64,000 nucleotides of DNA from Myotis daubentonii (lineage: Eukaryota; Chordata; Mammalia; Chiroptera; Vespertilionidae), in NCBI RefSeq assembly GCF_963259705.1, contig NC_081841.1, positions 117,747,033 to 117,811,032 of the forward strand, read 5' to 3'. The translations under genes were made by a program, and so were the position numbers. The first letter of the stretch is position 1, and each line of letters starts with the position of its first letter. The notes under the pieces were generated by a model. That model did not search any database. It had not been told where the DNA came from and was given only the letters and a program-made list of their open reading frames with translations. This document shows positions 23,301 to 36,580 of this stretch, piece by piece.

Positions 23301-26300
23301 GGTTCTAGTATACACTTCTAAGAAATATGTCAAATTGTAGTGAAACTCTTAAAATACACAATTATATTCCCGGGAAATGAATATGAACGTGTAAGAAGCA
23401 GTTGAAACACAAGTAAATAGAATCTAACTACATTTAATGCCGAGTTCAATTACCGAGATTAGAGGTCGAAAGCTCTGAAATGACGAGAATTATGATAATA
23501 TTAACAACTCTGGCTATTTTAAGTGGCGTTTTCACAAAAATGTCATTTCAAACAGGAAGAATTCCTGTTTATAGAGCTCAGAAGTTGTGTATAAAGCTTT
23601 CAAATGAGGAGTGAACTGTTTATGTTTACAATTGAGGGTGAATTGGCATGGCGTTTTTTGACTGAAATAGTTTATATCCTGAAGGTTCTAGTATACACTC
23701 CTAAGAAAAATGTCAAATTGTGGTAAAACTCTTAAAATACAGAATTAAATTCCCGGGAAATGAATATGAACGTGTAAGTAGCAGTTGAAACACAAGTAAA
23801 TAGAATCTAACTACATTTAATGCCGAGTTCAGTTACCGAGATTACATGTAGAAAGCTCTGAAATGAGGAGAATGCAGATGATTTTAACAACTCCGGCTTA
23901 TTTTAAGTGGCGTTTTCACAAAAATATCATTTCAAACAGGAAGAATTCCTGTTTATAGAGCTCAGAACTTATGTATAAAGCTTTTAAATGAGGAGTGTAC
24001 TGTTTATGTTTAACATTGAGACTTAATTGGCGTGGCGTTTTTTGACTGAAACAGTTTATATAGTGAATGTGCTAGAATATACTTCTTCGGAAACTGTAAA
24101 AATGAGGTAAAACTCTTAAAATACACAATTATCTTTCAAGGAAATGATTATGAACTTTCGAATAACTGTTGAAACACTAGTAAATAGAATCTAACTAAAT
24201 TTAATGCCGAATTCAATTACGGATATTACAGGTAGAAAGCTGTGAAATGACGCTAATTCTGATAAGATTAACAACACCTGCTTTTTTAAGTGGCGTTTTC
24301 ACAAAAATGTCATTTCAAACAGGAAGAATTCCTGTCTATAGAACTCAGAACTTGTGTTTAAACCTCTTAAATGAGGAGAATACTGTTAATGTTTACAATT
24401 GAGGGGGAATTGGCGTGGCGTTTTTTGACTGAAACAGTTTATATCCTGAAGTTTCTAGTATACACTTCTAAGGAAAACGTCAAATTGTGGTAAAACTCTT
24501 AAAATACACAATTATATTCCCGGGAAATGAATATGAACGTGTAAGAAGCAGTTGAAACACAAGTAAATAGAATCTAACTACATTTAATGCCGAGTTCAAT
24601 TACCGAGATTACAGATAGAAAGCTCGAAATGAGGCGAATTCTGATAATATTAACAACACCAGGCATTTTATGTGGCGTTTTCACAAAAATGTCATTTCAA
24701 ACAGGAAGAATTCCTGTCTATAGAACTCAGAACTTGAGTTTAAAGGTTTTAAATGAGGAGAATACTGTTAATGTTTACAATTGAGGTTGAATTGGCCTGG
24801 CGTTTTTTGACTGAAACAGTTTATATCCTGAAGGTTCTAGTATACACTTCTAAGGAAAACGTCAAATTGTGGTAAAACTCTTAAAATACACAATTATATT
24901 CCTGGGAAATGAATATGAACGTGTAAGAAGTATTTGAAACACAAGTAAATAAAATCTAACTACATTTAGTGCTGAGTTCAATTACCGAGATTAGAGGTAG
25001 AAAACTCTGAAATGACGAGAATTCTGATAATATTAACAACTCCGGCTATTTTAAGTGGGGTTTTCACAAAAATATCATTTCAAACAGGAATTTTTCCTGT
25101 TTATACAGCTCAGAAGTTGTGTATAAAGCTTTCAAATGAGGAGTGAACTGTTTATGTTTAACATTGAGACTTAATTGGCGTGGCGTTTTTTGACAGAAAC
25201 AGTTTACATCCTGAAGGTTCTAGTATACACTTCTAAGAAATATGTCAAATTGTGGTAAAACTCTTAAAATACACAATTATATTCCCGGGAAATCAATATG
25301 AACATGTAAGAAGCAGTTGAAACACAAGTAAATAGAAACTAACTACATTTAATGCCGAGTTCAATTACCGAGATTACAGGTAGAAAGCTCTGAAATGACG
25401 CGAATTCTGATAATATTAACAACACCGGGCATTTTATGTGGCGTTTTCACAAAAATGTCATTTCAAACGGGAAGAATTCCTGTTTATAGAACTCAGAACT
25501 TGTGTTTAAAGCTTTTAAATGAGGAGAATACTGTTAATGTTTACAATTGAGGGTGAATTGGCCTGGAGTTTTTTGACTGAAACAGTTTATATCCTGAAGG
25601 TTCTAGTATACACTTCTAAGGAAAACGTCAAATTGTGGTAAAACTCTTAAAATACACAATTATATTCCCGGGAAATGAATATGAACGTGTAAGAAGCAGT
25701 TGAAACACAAGTAAATAGAATCTAACTACATTTAATGCCGAGTTCAATTACCGAGATTACAGGTAGAAAGCTCTGAAATGACGCGAATTCTGATAATATT
25801 AACAACACCGGGCATTTTATGTGGCGTTTTCACAAAAATGTCATTTCAAAAACGAAGAATTCCTGTTTATAGAACTCAGAACTTGTGTTTAAAGCTTTTA
25901 AATGAGGAGTGTACTGTTTATATTTAACATTGAGACTTAATTGGCGTGGCGTTTTTTGACTGAAACAGTTGATATCGTGAATGTGCTAGTATATACTTCT
26001 TAGGAAACTGTAAAAATGCGGTAAAACTCTTAAAATACACAATTATCTTTCAAGGAAAATATTTTGAACTTGTGAAAAACTGTTGAAACACGGGTAAATA
26101 TAAATTAACTAAATATAATGCCGAATGCATTTACCGATATTACAGGAAGAAAGCTCTGAAATGTCGCTAATTCTGATAAGATTAACAACACCTGCTTTTT
26201 TAAGTGGCGTTTTCACAAAAATGTCATTTCAAACAGGAAGAATTCCTGTTTATAGAACTCAGAACTTGTGTTTAAAGCTTTTAAATGAGGAGAATACTGT

Positions 26301-26580
26301 TAATGTTTACAATTGAGGGTGAATTGTCCTGGCGTTTTTTGACTGAAACAGTTTATATCCTGAAGGTTCTAGTATACACTTCTAAAAAATATGTCAAATT
26401 GTGGTAAAACTCTTAAAATACACAATTGAATTCCGTGGAAATGAATATGAACGTGTAAGAAGCAGTTGAAACACAAGTAAACAGAATCCAACTACATTTA
26501 GTGCTGAGTTCAATTACCGAGATTAGAGGTAGAAAGCTCTGAAATGACGAGAATTCTGATAATATTAACAACTCCGGCTA
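20331..26580. repeat. Satellite mosaic, source block for later duplications
   Basis: About sixteen A and B monomers. The first part (about 20470-21250) resembles 18940-19720, four monomers upstream (CAGAACTTCTGTTTAAAGC at 1527-bp offset). Segments of this block reappear later: about 20600-23950 at +10719, 24110-26720 at +4592, 23950-26300 at +12634. Private markers are CTATCGAACTC near 21271, GAAGTATTTGTAACAC near 21482, TTGGCATGGCG at 23643, GAGGGGGAATTGG near 24400 and the CAGGAATTTTTCCTG hairpin variant at 25085. No gene is seen; a 63-codon open frame near 26125 is a satellite by-product. Confidence 0.8.
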
Positions 26581-29500
26581 TTTTAAGTGGCGTTTTCACA
26601 AAAATGTTATTTCAAACAGGAAGAATTCCTGTCTATAGAACTCAGAACTTGTTTTTAAAGCTTTTAAATGAGGAGAATACTGTTAATGTTTACAATTGAG
26701 GGTGAATTGGCCTGGCGTTTTTTGACTGAAACTGTTTATATCCTGAAGGTTCTAGTATACACTTCTAAGGAAAACGTCAAATTGTGGTAAAACTCTTAAA
26801 ATACACAATTATATTCCCGGGAAATGAATATGAACGTGTAAGAAGCAGTTGAAACACAAGTAAATAGAATCTAACTACATTTAATGCCGAGTTCAATTAC
26901 CGAGATTACAGATAGAAAGCTCTGAAATGACGCGAATTCTGATATTAACAACACCAGGCATTTTATGTGGCGTTTTCACAAAAATGTCATTTCAAACAGG
27001 AAGAATTCCTGTTTTTAGAACTCAGAACTTGTGTTTATAGGTTTTAAATGAGGAGAATACTGTTAATGTTTACAATTGAGGTTGAATTGGCCTGGCGTTT
27101 TTTGACTGAAACAGTTTATATCCTGAAGGTTCTAGTATACACTCCTAAGAAAAATGTCAAATTGTGGTAAAACTCTTAAAATACACAATTAAATTCCCGG
27201 GAAATGAATATGAATGTGAGAAGCAGTTGAAACACAAGTAAATAGAATCTAACTACTTTAAATGCCAAGTTCAATTACCGAGATTACATGTAGAAAGCTC
27301 TGAAATGAGGAGAATGCAGATGATATTAACAACTCCGGCTTATTTTAAGTGGCGTTTTCACAAAAATATCATTTCAAACAGGAAGAATTCCTGTTTATAG
27401 AGCTCAGAACTTATGTATAAAGCTTTTAAATGAGGAGTGTACTGTTTATGTTTAACATTGAGACTTAATTGGCGTGGCGTTTTTTGACTGAAACAGTTTA
27501 TATAGTGAATGTGATAGTACATACTTCTTAGGAAACTGTAAAAATGAGGTAAAACTCTGAAAATACAAAATTATCTTTCAAGGAAATGATTATGAACTTG
27601 TGAAAAACTGTTGAAACACTAGTAAATAGAATCTAACTAAATATAATGCCGAATTCAATTACTGATATTACAGGTAGAAAGCTGTGAAATGACGGTAATT
27701 CTGATAAGATTAACAACACCTGCTTTTTTAAGTGGAGTTTTCACAAAAATGTCATTTCAAACGGGAAGAATTCCTGTCTATAGATCTCAGAACTTCTGTT
27801 TAAAGCTTTTAAATGAGGAGAATACTGTTAATGTTTACAATTGAGGGTGAATTGGCCTGGCGTTTTTTGACTGAAACACTTTATATCCTGAAGGTTCTAG
27901 TATACACTTCTAAGGAAAAAGTCAAATTGTGGTAAAACTCTTAAAATACACAATTATATTCCCGGGAAATTAATATGAACATGTAAGAAGCAGTTGAAAC
28001 ACAAGTAAGTAGAATCTAACTACATTTAGTGCTGAGTTCAATTACCGAGATTAGAGGTAGAAAGCTCTGAAATGACGCGAATTCTGATAATATTAACAAC
28101 ACCAGGCATTTTATGTGGCGTTTTCACAAAAATGTCATTTCAAACAGGAAGAATTCCTGTCTATCGAACTCAGAACTTGTGTTTAAAGGTTTTAAATGAG
28201 GAGAATACTGTTAATGTTTACAATTGAGGTTGAATTGGCCTGGCGTTTTTTGACTGAAACAGTTTATATCCTGAAGGTTCTAGTATACACTCCTAAGAAA
28301 AATGTCAAATTGTGGTAAAACTCTTAAAATACACAATTATATTCCTGGGAAATGAATATGAACGTGTAAGAAGTATTTGTAACACAAGTAAATAAAATAT
28401 AACTACATTTAGTGCTGAGTTCAATTACCGAGATTAGAGGTAGAAAACTCTGAAATGACGAGAATTCTGATAATATTAACAACTCCGGCTATTTTAAGTG
28501 GCGTTTTCACAAAAATATCATTTCAAACAGGAAGAATTCCTGTTTATAGAGCTCAGAACTTATGTATAAAGCTTTTAAATGAGGAGTGTACTGTTTATGT
28601 TTAACATTGAGACTTATTTGGCGTGGCGTTTTTTGACTGAAACAGTTTATATCGTGAATGTGCTAGTATATACTTCATAGGAAACTGTAAAAATGCGGTA
28701 AAACTCTTAAAATACACAATTATCTTTCAAGGAAATGATTATGAACTTTCGAATAACTGTTGAAACACTAGTAAATAGAATCTAACTAAATTTAATGCCG
28801 AATTCAATTACGGATATTACAGGTAGAAAGCTGTGAAATGACGCTAATTCTGATAAGATTAACAACACCTGCTTTTTTAAGTGGCGTTTTCACAAAAATG
28901 TCATTTCAAACAGGAAGAATTCCTGTCTATAGAACTCAGAACTTGTGTTTAAACCTCTTAAATGAGGAGAATACTGTTAATGTTTACAATTGAGGGGGAA
29001 TTGGCGTGGCGTTTTTTGACTGAAACAGTTTATATCCTGAAGTTTCTAGTATACACTTCTAAGGAAAACGTCAAATTGTGGTAAAACTCTTAAAATACAC
29101 AATTATATTCCCGGGAAATGAATATGAACGTGTAAGAAGCAGTTGAAACACAAGTAAATAGAATCTAACTACATTTAATGCCGAGTTCAATTACCGAGAT
29201 TACAGATAGAAAGCTCTGAAATGAGGCGAATTCTGATAATATTAACAACACCAGGCATTTTATGTGGCGTTTTCACAAAAATGTCATTTCAAACAGGAAG
29301 AATTCCTGTCTATAGAACTCAGAACTTGAGTTTAAAGGTTTTAAATGAGGAGAATACTGTTAATGTTTACAATTGAGGTTGAATTGGCCTGGCGTTTTTT
29401 GACTGAAACAGTTTATATCCTGAAGGTTCTAGTATACACTTCTAAGGAAAACGTCAAATTGTGGTAAAACTCTTAAAATACACAATTATATTCCTGGGAA

Positions 29501-31315
29501 ATGAATATGAACGTGTAAGAAGTATTTGAAACACAAGTAAATAAAATCTAACTACATTTAGTGCTGAGTTCAATTACCGAGATTAGAGGTAGAAAACTCT
29601 GAAATGACGAGAATTCTGATAATATTAACAACTCCGGCTATTTTAAGTGGGGTTTTCACAAAAATATCATTTCAAACAGGAATTTTTCCTGTTTATACAG
29701 CTCAGAAGTTGTGTATAAAGCTTTCAAATGAGGAGTGAACTGTTTATGTTTAACATTGAGACTTAATTGGCGTGGCGTTTTTTGACAGAAACAGTTTACA
29801 TCCTGAAGGTTCTAGTATACACTTCTAAGAAATATGTCAAATTGTGGTAAAACTCTTAAAATACACAATTATATTCCCGGGAAATCAATATGAACATGTA
29901 AGAAGCAGTTGAAACACAAGTAAATAGAAACTAACTACATTTAATGCCGAGTTCAATTACCGAGATTACAGGTAGAAAGCTCTGAAATGACGCGAATTCT
30001 GATAATATTAACAACACCGGGCATTTTATGTGGCGTTTTCACAAAAATGTCATTTCAAACGGGAAGAATTCCTGTTTATAGAACTCAGAACTTGTGTTTA
30101 AAGCTTTTAAATGAGGAGAATACTGTTAATGTTTACAATTGAGGGTGAATTGGCCTGGAGTTTTTTGACTGAAACAGTTTATATCCTGAAGGTTCTAGTA
30201 TACACTTCTAAGAAATATGTCAAATTGTGGTAAAACTCTTAAAATACACAATTATATTCCCGGGAAATGAATATGAACGTGTAAGAAGCAGTTGAAACAC
30301 AAGTAAATAGAATCTAACTACATTTAATGCCGAGTTCAATTACCGAGATTACAGGTAGAAAGCTCTGAAATGACGCGAATTCTGATAATATTAACAACAC
30401 CGGGCATTTTATGTGGCGTTGTCACAAAAATGTCATTTCAAAAACGAAGAATTCCTGTTTATAGAACTCAGAACTTGTGTTTAAAGCTTTTAAATGAGGA
30501 GTGTACTGTTTATATTTAACATTGAGACTTAATTGGCGTGGCGTTTTTTGACTGAAACAGTTGATATCGTGAATGTGCTAGTATATACTTCTTAGGAAAC
30601 TGTAAAAATGCGGTAAAACTCTTAAAATACACAATTATCTTTCAAGGAAAATATTTTGAACTTGTGAAAAACTGTTGAAACACGGGTAAATATAAATTAA
30701 CTAAATATAATGCCGAATGCATTTACCGATATTACAGGAAGAAAGCTCTGAAATGTCGCTAATTCTGATAAGATTAACAACACCTGCTTTTTTAAGTGGC
30801 GTTTTCACAAAAATGTCATTTCAAACAGGAAGAATTCCTGTTTATAGAACTCAGAACTTGTGTTTAAAGCTTTTAAATGAGGAGAATACTGTTAATGTTT
30901 ACAATTGAGGGTGAATTGTCCTGGCGTTTTTTGACTGAAACAGTTTATATCCTGAAGGTTCTAGTATACACTTCTAAAAAATATGTCAAATTGTGGTAAA
31001 ACTCTTAAAATACACAATTGAATTCCGTGGAAATGAATATGAACGTGTAAGAAGCAGTTGAAACACAAGTAAACAGAATCCAACTACATTTAGTGCTGAG
31101 TTCAATTACCGAGATTAGAGGTAGAAAGCTCTGAAATGACGAGAATTCTGATAATATTAACAACTCCGGCTATTTTAAGTGGCGTTTTCACAAAAATGTT
31201 ATTTCAAACAGGAAGAATTCCTGTCTATAGAACTCAGAACTTGTTTTTAAAGCTTTTAAATGAGGAGAATACTGTTAATGTTTACAATTGAGGGTGAATT
31301 GGCCTGGCGTTTTTT
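26581..31315. repeat. Satellite mosaic: blocks copied from +6889 and +4592 offsets
   Basis: About 26580-28690 repeats 19690-21800 at an offset near 6889 bp (18 monomers; shared TTGTTTTTAAAGC, CTGTTTTTAGAACTC, ATAGATCTCAGAACTTCTG). Near 28690-28750 it switches to the 24110 segment (GAACTTTCGAATAACTG) and then follows 24110-26720 at 4592 bp (12 monomers) until about 31310. Relative to the source, the six monomers between about 21800 and 24110 are absent. Confidence 0.8.
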
Positions 31316-32750
31316 GACTGAAACAGTTTATATAGTGAATGTGATAGTACATACTTCTTAGGAAACTGTAAAAATGAGGTAAAACTCTGAAAATACAAAA
31401 TTATCTTTCAAGGAAATGATTATGAACTTGTGAAAAACTGTTGAAACACTAGTAAATAGAATCTAACTAAATATAATGCCGAATTCAATTACTGATATTA
31501 CAGGTAGAAAGCGGTGAAATGACGGTAATTCTGATAAGATTAACAACACCTGCTTTTTTAAGTGGAGTTTTCACAAAAATGTCATTTCAAACGGGAAGAA
31601 TTCCTGTCTATAGATCTCAGAACTTCTGTTTAAAGCTTTTAAATGAGGAGAATACTGTTAATGTTTACAATTGAGGGTGAATTGGCCTGGCGTTTTTTGA
31701 CTGAAACACTTTATATCCTGAAGGTTCTAGTATACACTTCTAAGGAAAAAGTCAAATTGTGGTAAAACTCTTAAAATACACAATTATATTCCCGGGAAAT
31801 TAATATGAACATGTAAGAAGCAGTTGAAACACAAGTAAGTAGAATCTAACTACATTTAGTGCTGAGTTCAATTACCGAGATTAGAGGTAGAAAGCTCTGA
31901 AATGACGCGAATTCTGATAATATTAACAACACCAGGCATTTTATGTGGCGTTTTCACAAAAATGTCATTTCAAACAGGAAGAATTCCTGTCTATCGAACT
32001 CAGAACTTGTGTTTAAATGTTTTAAATGAGGAGAATACTGTTAATGTTTACAATTGAGGTTGAATTGGCCTGGCGTTTTTTGACTGAAACAGTTTATATC
32101 CTGAAGGTTCTAGTATACACTCCTAAGAAAAATGTCAAATTGTGGTAAAACTCTTAAAATACACAATTATATTCCTGGGAAATGAATATGAACGTGTAAG
32201 AAGTATTTGTAACACAAGTAAATAAAATCTAACTACATTTAGTGCTGAGTTCAATTACCGAGATTAGAGGTAGAAAACTCTGAAATGACGAGAATTCTGA
32301 TAATATTAACAACTCCGGCTATTTTAAGTGGCGTTTTCACAAAAATATCATTTCAAACAGGAAGAATTCCTGTTTATAGAGCTCAGAACTTATGTATAAA
32401 GCTTTTAAATGAGGAGTGTACTGTTTATGTTTAACATTGAGACTTATTTGGCGTGGCGTTTTTTGACTGAAACAGTTTATATCGTGAATGTGCTAGTATA
32501 TACTTCATAGGAAACTGTAAAAATGCGGTAAAACTCTTAAAATACACAATTATCTTTCAAGGAAATGATTATGAACTTGTGAAAAACTGTTGAAACACGA
32601 GTAAGTAGAATCTAACTAAATTTAATGCCGAATTCAATTACGGATATTACAGGTACAAAGCTCTGAAATGACGCTAATTCTGGTAAGATTAACAACACCT
32701 GCTTTTTTAAGTGGCGTTTTCACAAAAATGTCATTTCAAACGGGAAGAAT
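31316..32750. repeat. Satellite mosaic: join of blocks at +3830 and +10719
   Basis: Near 31310 the sequence jumps over two monomers relative to 26720-27490 and then follows 27490-28730 at 3830 bp (10 monomers), equally 20600-21840 at 10719 bp (28 monomers). From about 32560 only the 20.6-kb source still matches (GGTACAAAGCTCTGAAATG near 32651 and 21933), so a block switch lies between. Confidence 0.75.
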
Positions 32751-34665
32751 TCCTGTTTATAGAGCTCAGAAGTTGTGTATAAAGCTTTCAAATGAGGAGT
32801 GAACTGTTTATGTTTAACATTGAGACTTAATTGGCGTGGCGTTTTTTGACAGAAACAGTTTACATCCTGAAGGTTCTAGTATACACTTCTAAGAAATATG
32901 TCAAATGTGGTAAAACTCTTCAAATACACAATTATATTCCCGGGAAATGAATATGAACATGTAAGAAGCAGTTGAAACACAAGTAAATAGAAACTAACTA
33001 CATTTAATGCCGAGTTCAATTACCGAGATTACAGGTAGAAAGCTCTGAAGTGACGCGAATTCTGATAATATTAACAACACCGGGCATTTAATGTGGCGTT
33101 TTCACAAAAATGTCATTTCAAACAGGAAGAATTCCTGTTTATAGAACTTAGAACTTGTGTTTAAAGCTTTTAAATGAGGAGAATACTGTTAATGTTTACA
33201 ATTGAGGGTGAATTGGCGTGGCGTTTTTGACTGAAACAGTTTATATCGTGAATGTGCTAGTATATACTTCTTAGGAAACTGTAAAAATGCGGTAAAACTC
33301 TTAAAATACACAATTATCTTTCAAGGAAATGATTATGAACTTATGAAAAACTGTTGAAACACAAGTAAATAGAATCTAACTAAATTTATTGCCGAATTCA
33401 ATTACCGATATTACAGGTAGAAAGCTCTGAAATGTCGCTAATTCTGATAAGATTAAAAACACCTGCTTTTTTAAGTGGCGTTTTCACAACAATGTCATTT
33501 CAAACAGGAAGAATTTCTGTTTATAGAACTCAGAACCTGTGTTTAAAGGTTTTAAATGAGGAGAATATTGTTAATGTTTATAATTGAGGGTGAATTGGCG
33601 TGGAATTTTTTTGACTGAAAGAGTTTATATCCTGAAGCTTCTAGTATACACTTCTAAAGAAAACGTCAAATTGCGCTAAAACTCTTAAAATACACAATTA
33701 TATTCCCGGGAAATGAATATTAACGTGTAAGAAGCAGTTGAAACACAAGTAAATAGAATCTAACTACATTTAGTGCCGAGTTCAATTACCGAGATTAGAG
33801 GTCGAAAGCTCTGAAATGACGAGAATTCTGATAATATTAACAACTCTGGCTATTTTAAGTGGCGTTTTCACAAAAATGTCATTTCAAACAGGAAGAATTC
33901 CTGTTTATAGAGCTCAGAAGTTGTATATAAAGCTTTCAAATGTGGAGTGAACGGTTAATGTTTAACATTGAGACTTAATTGGCGTGACGTTTTTTGACAG
34001 AAACAGTTTACATCCTGAAGGTTCTAGTATACACTTCTAAGAAATATGTCAAATTGTAGTGAAACTCTTAAAATACACAATTATATTCCCGGGAAATGAA
34101 TATGAACGTGTAAGAAGCAGTTGAAACACAAGTAAATAGAATCTAACTACATTTAATGCCGAGTTCAATTACCGAGATTAGAGGTCGAAAGCTCTGAAAT
34201 GACGAGAATTATGATAATATTAACAACTCTGGCTATTTTAAGTGGCGTTTTCACAAAAATGTCATTTCAAACAGGAAGAATTCCTGTTTATAGAGCTCAG
34301 AAGTTGTGTATAAAGCTTTCAAATGAGGAGTGAACTGTTTATGTTTACAATTGAGGGTGAATTGGCATGGCGTTTTTTGACTGAAATAGTTTATATCCTG
34401 AAGGTTCTAGTATACACTCCTAAGAAAAATGTCAAATTGTGGTAAAACTCTTAAAATACAGAATTAAATTCCCGGGAAATGAATATGAACGTGTAAGTAG
34501 CAGTTGAAACACAAGTAAATAGAATCTAACTACATTTAATGCCGAGTTCAGTTACCGAGATTACATGTAGAAAGCTCTGAAATGAGGAGAATGCAGATGA
34601 TTTTAACAACTCCGGCTTATTTTAAGTGGCGTTTTCACAAAAATATCATTTCAAACAGGAAGAAT
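32751..34665. repeat. 5-mer tandem duplication I, copy 1 (1915 bp)
   Basis: Five monomers carrying ATGTCAAATGTGGTAAAACTC, CGGGCATTTAATGTGG, ACTAAATTTATTGCCG, GCGTGGAATTTTTTTGAC and ATTGGCATGGCG. The block follows 22030-23945 at 10719 bp and is directly repeated downstream; ATTGGCATGG at 34361 and 36276 fixes the period at 1915 bp. Confidence 0.88.
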
Positions 34666-36580
34666 TCCTGTTTATAGAGCTCAGAAGTTGTGTATAAAGC
34701 TTTCAAATGAGGAGTGAACTGTTTATGTTTAACATTGAGACTTAATTGGCGTGGCGTTTTTTGACAGAAACAGTTTACATCCTGAAGGTTCTAGTATACA
34801 CTTCTAAGAAATATGTCAAATGTGGTAAAACTCTTCAAATACACAATTATATTCCCGGGAAATGAATATGAACATGTAAGAAGCAGTTGAAACACAAGTA
34901 AATAGAAACTAACTACATTTAATGCCGAGTTCAATTACCGAGATTACAGGTAGAAAGCTCTGAAGTGACGCGAATTCTGATAATATTAACAACACCGGGC
35001 ATTTAATGTGGCGTTTTCACAAAAATGTCATTTCAAACAGGAAGAATTCCTGTTTATAGAACTTAGAACTTGTGTTTAAAGCTTTTAAATGAGGAGAATA
35101 CTGTTAATGTTTACAATTGAGGGTGAATTGGCGTGGCGTTTTTGACTGAAACAGTTTATATCGTGAATGTGCTAGTATATACTTCTTAGGAAACTGTAAA
35201 AATGCGGTAAAACTCTTAAAATACACAATTATCTTTCAAGGAAATGATTATGAACTTATGAAAAACTGTTGAAACACAAGTAAATAGAATCTAACTAAAT
35301 TTATTGCCGAATTCAATTACCGATATTACAGGTAGAAAGCTCTGAAATGTCGCTAATTCTGATAAGATTAAAAACACCTGCTTTTTTAAGTGGCGTTTTC
35401 ACAACAATGTCATTTCAAACAGGAAGAATTTCTGTTTATAGAACTCAGAACCTGTGTTTAAAGGTTTTAAATGAGGAGAATATTGTTAATGTTTATAATT
35501 GAGGGTGAATTGGCGTGGAATTTTTTTGACTGAAAGAGTTTATATCCTGAAGCTTCTAGTATACACTTCTAAAGAAAACGTCAAATTGCGCTAAAACTCT
35601 TAAAATACACAATTATATTCCCGGGAAATGAATATTAACGTGTAAGAAGCAGTTGAAACACAAGTAAATAGAATCTAACTACATTTAGTGCCGAGTTCAA
35701 TTACCGAGATTAGAGGTCGAAAGCTCTGAAATGACGAGAATTCTGATAATATTAACAACTCTGGCTATTTTAAGTGGCGTTTTCACAAAAATGTCATTTC
35801 AAACAGGAAGAATTCCTGTTTATAGAGCTCAGAAGTTGTATATAAAGCTTTCAAATGTGGAGTGAACGGTTAATGTTTAACATTGAGACTTAATTGGCGT
35901 GACGTTTTTTGACAGAAACAGTTTACATCCTGAAGGTTCTAGTATACACTTCTAAGAAATATGTCAAATTGTAGTGAAACTCTTAAAATACACAATTATA
36001 TTCCCGGGAAATGAATATGAACGTGTAAGAAGCAGTTGAAACACAAGTAAATAGAATCTAACTACATTTAATGCCGAGTTCAATTACCGAGATTAGAGGT
36101 CGAAAGCTCTGAAATGACGAGAATTATGATAATATTAACAACTCTGGCTATTTTAAGTGGCGTTTTCACAAAAATGTCATTTCAAACAGGAAGAATTCCT
36201 GTTTATAGAGCTCAGAAGTTGTGTATAAAGCTTTCAAATGAGGAGTGAACTGTTTATGTTTACAATTGAGGGTGAATTGGCATGGCGTTTTTTGACTGAA
36301 ATAGTTTATATCCTGAAGGTTCTAGTATACACTCCTAAGAAAAATGTCAAATTGTGGTAAAACTCTTAAAATACAGAATTAAATTCCCGGGAAATGAATA
36401 TGAACGTGTAAGTAGCAGTTGAAACACAAGTAAATAGAATCTAACTACATTTAATGCCGAGTTCAGTTACCGAGATTACATGTAGAAAGCTCTGAAATGA
36501 GGAGAATGCAGATGATTTTAACAACTCCGGCTTATTTTAAGTGGCGTTTTCACAAAAATATCATTTCAAACAGGAAGAAT
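34666..36580. repeat. 5-mer tandem duplication I, copy 2 (1915 bp)
   Basis: Near-identical direct repeat of the preceding 1915 bp. The joint falls inside one monomer around 34660-34690: TCAAACAGGAAGAATTCCTG with an ATATC left part (end of the source segment) runs into GAGCTCAGAAGTTGTG (start of the repeat), whereas the single-copy source near 23960 and the end of copy 2 near 36600 continue GAGCTCAGAACTTATG. This pinpoints the exchange to a short interval. Confidence 0.88.

Noticed and set aside
24144..24170. GAACTTTCGAATAACTG as a CENP-B box (contains TTCG)
   Set aside because: TTCG is present and an A falls at the right place, but the required CGGG is GTTG, so the core is not met.
26125..26316. 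63-codon open frame (starts MHLPIL) recurring near 30717, 38760, 43729 and 45644
   Set aside because: The copies lie in one satellite monomer type and recur because the block was duplicated at whole-monomer offsets. The frame ends after one half monomer, and there is no promoter, splice or codon-usage sign of coding.
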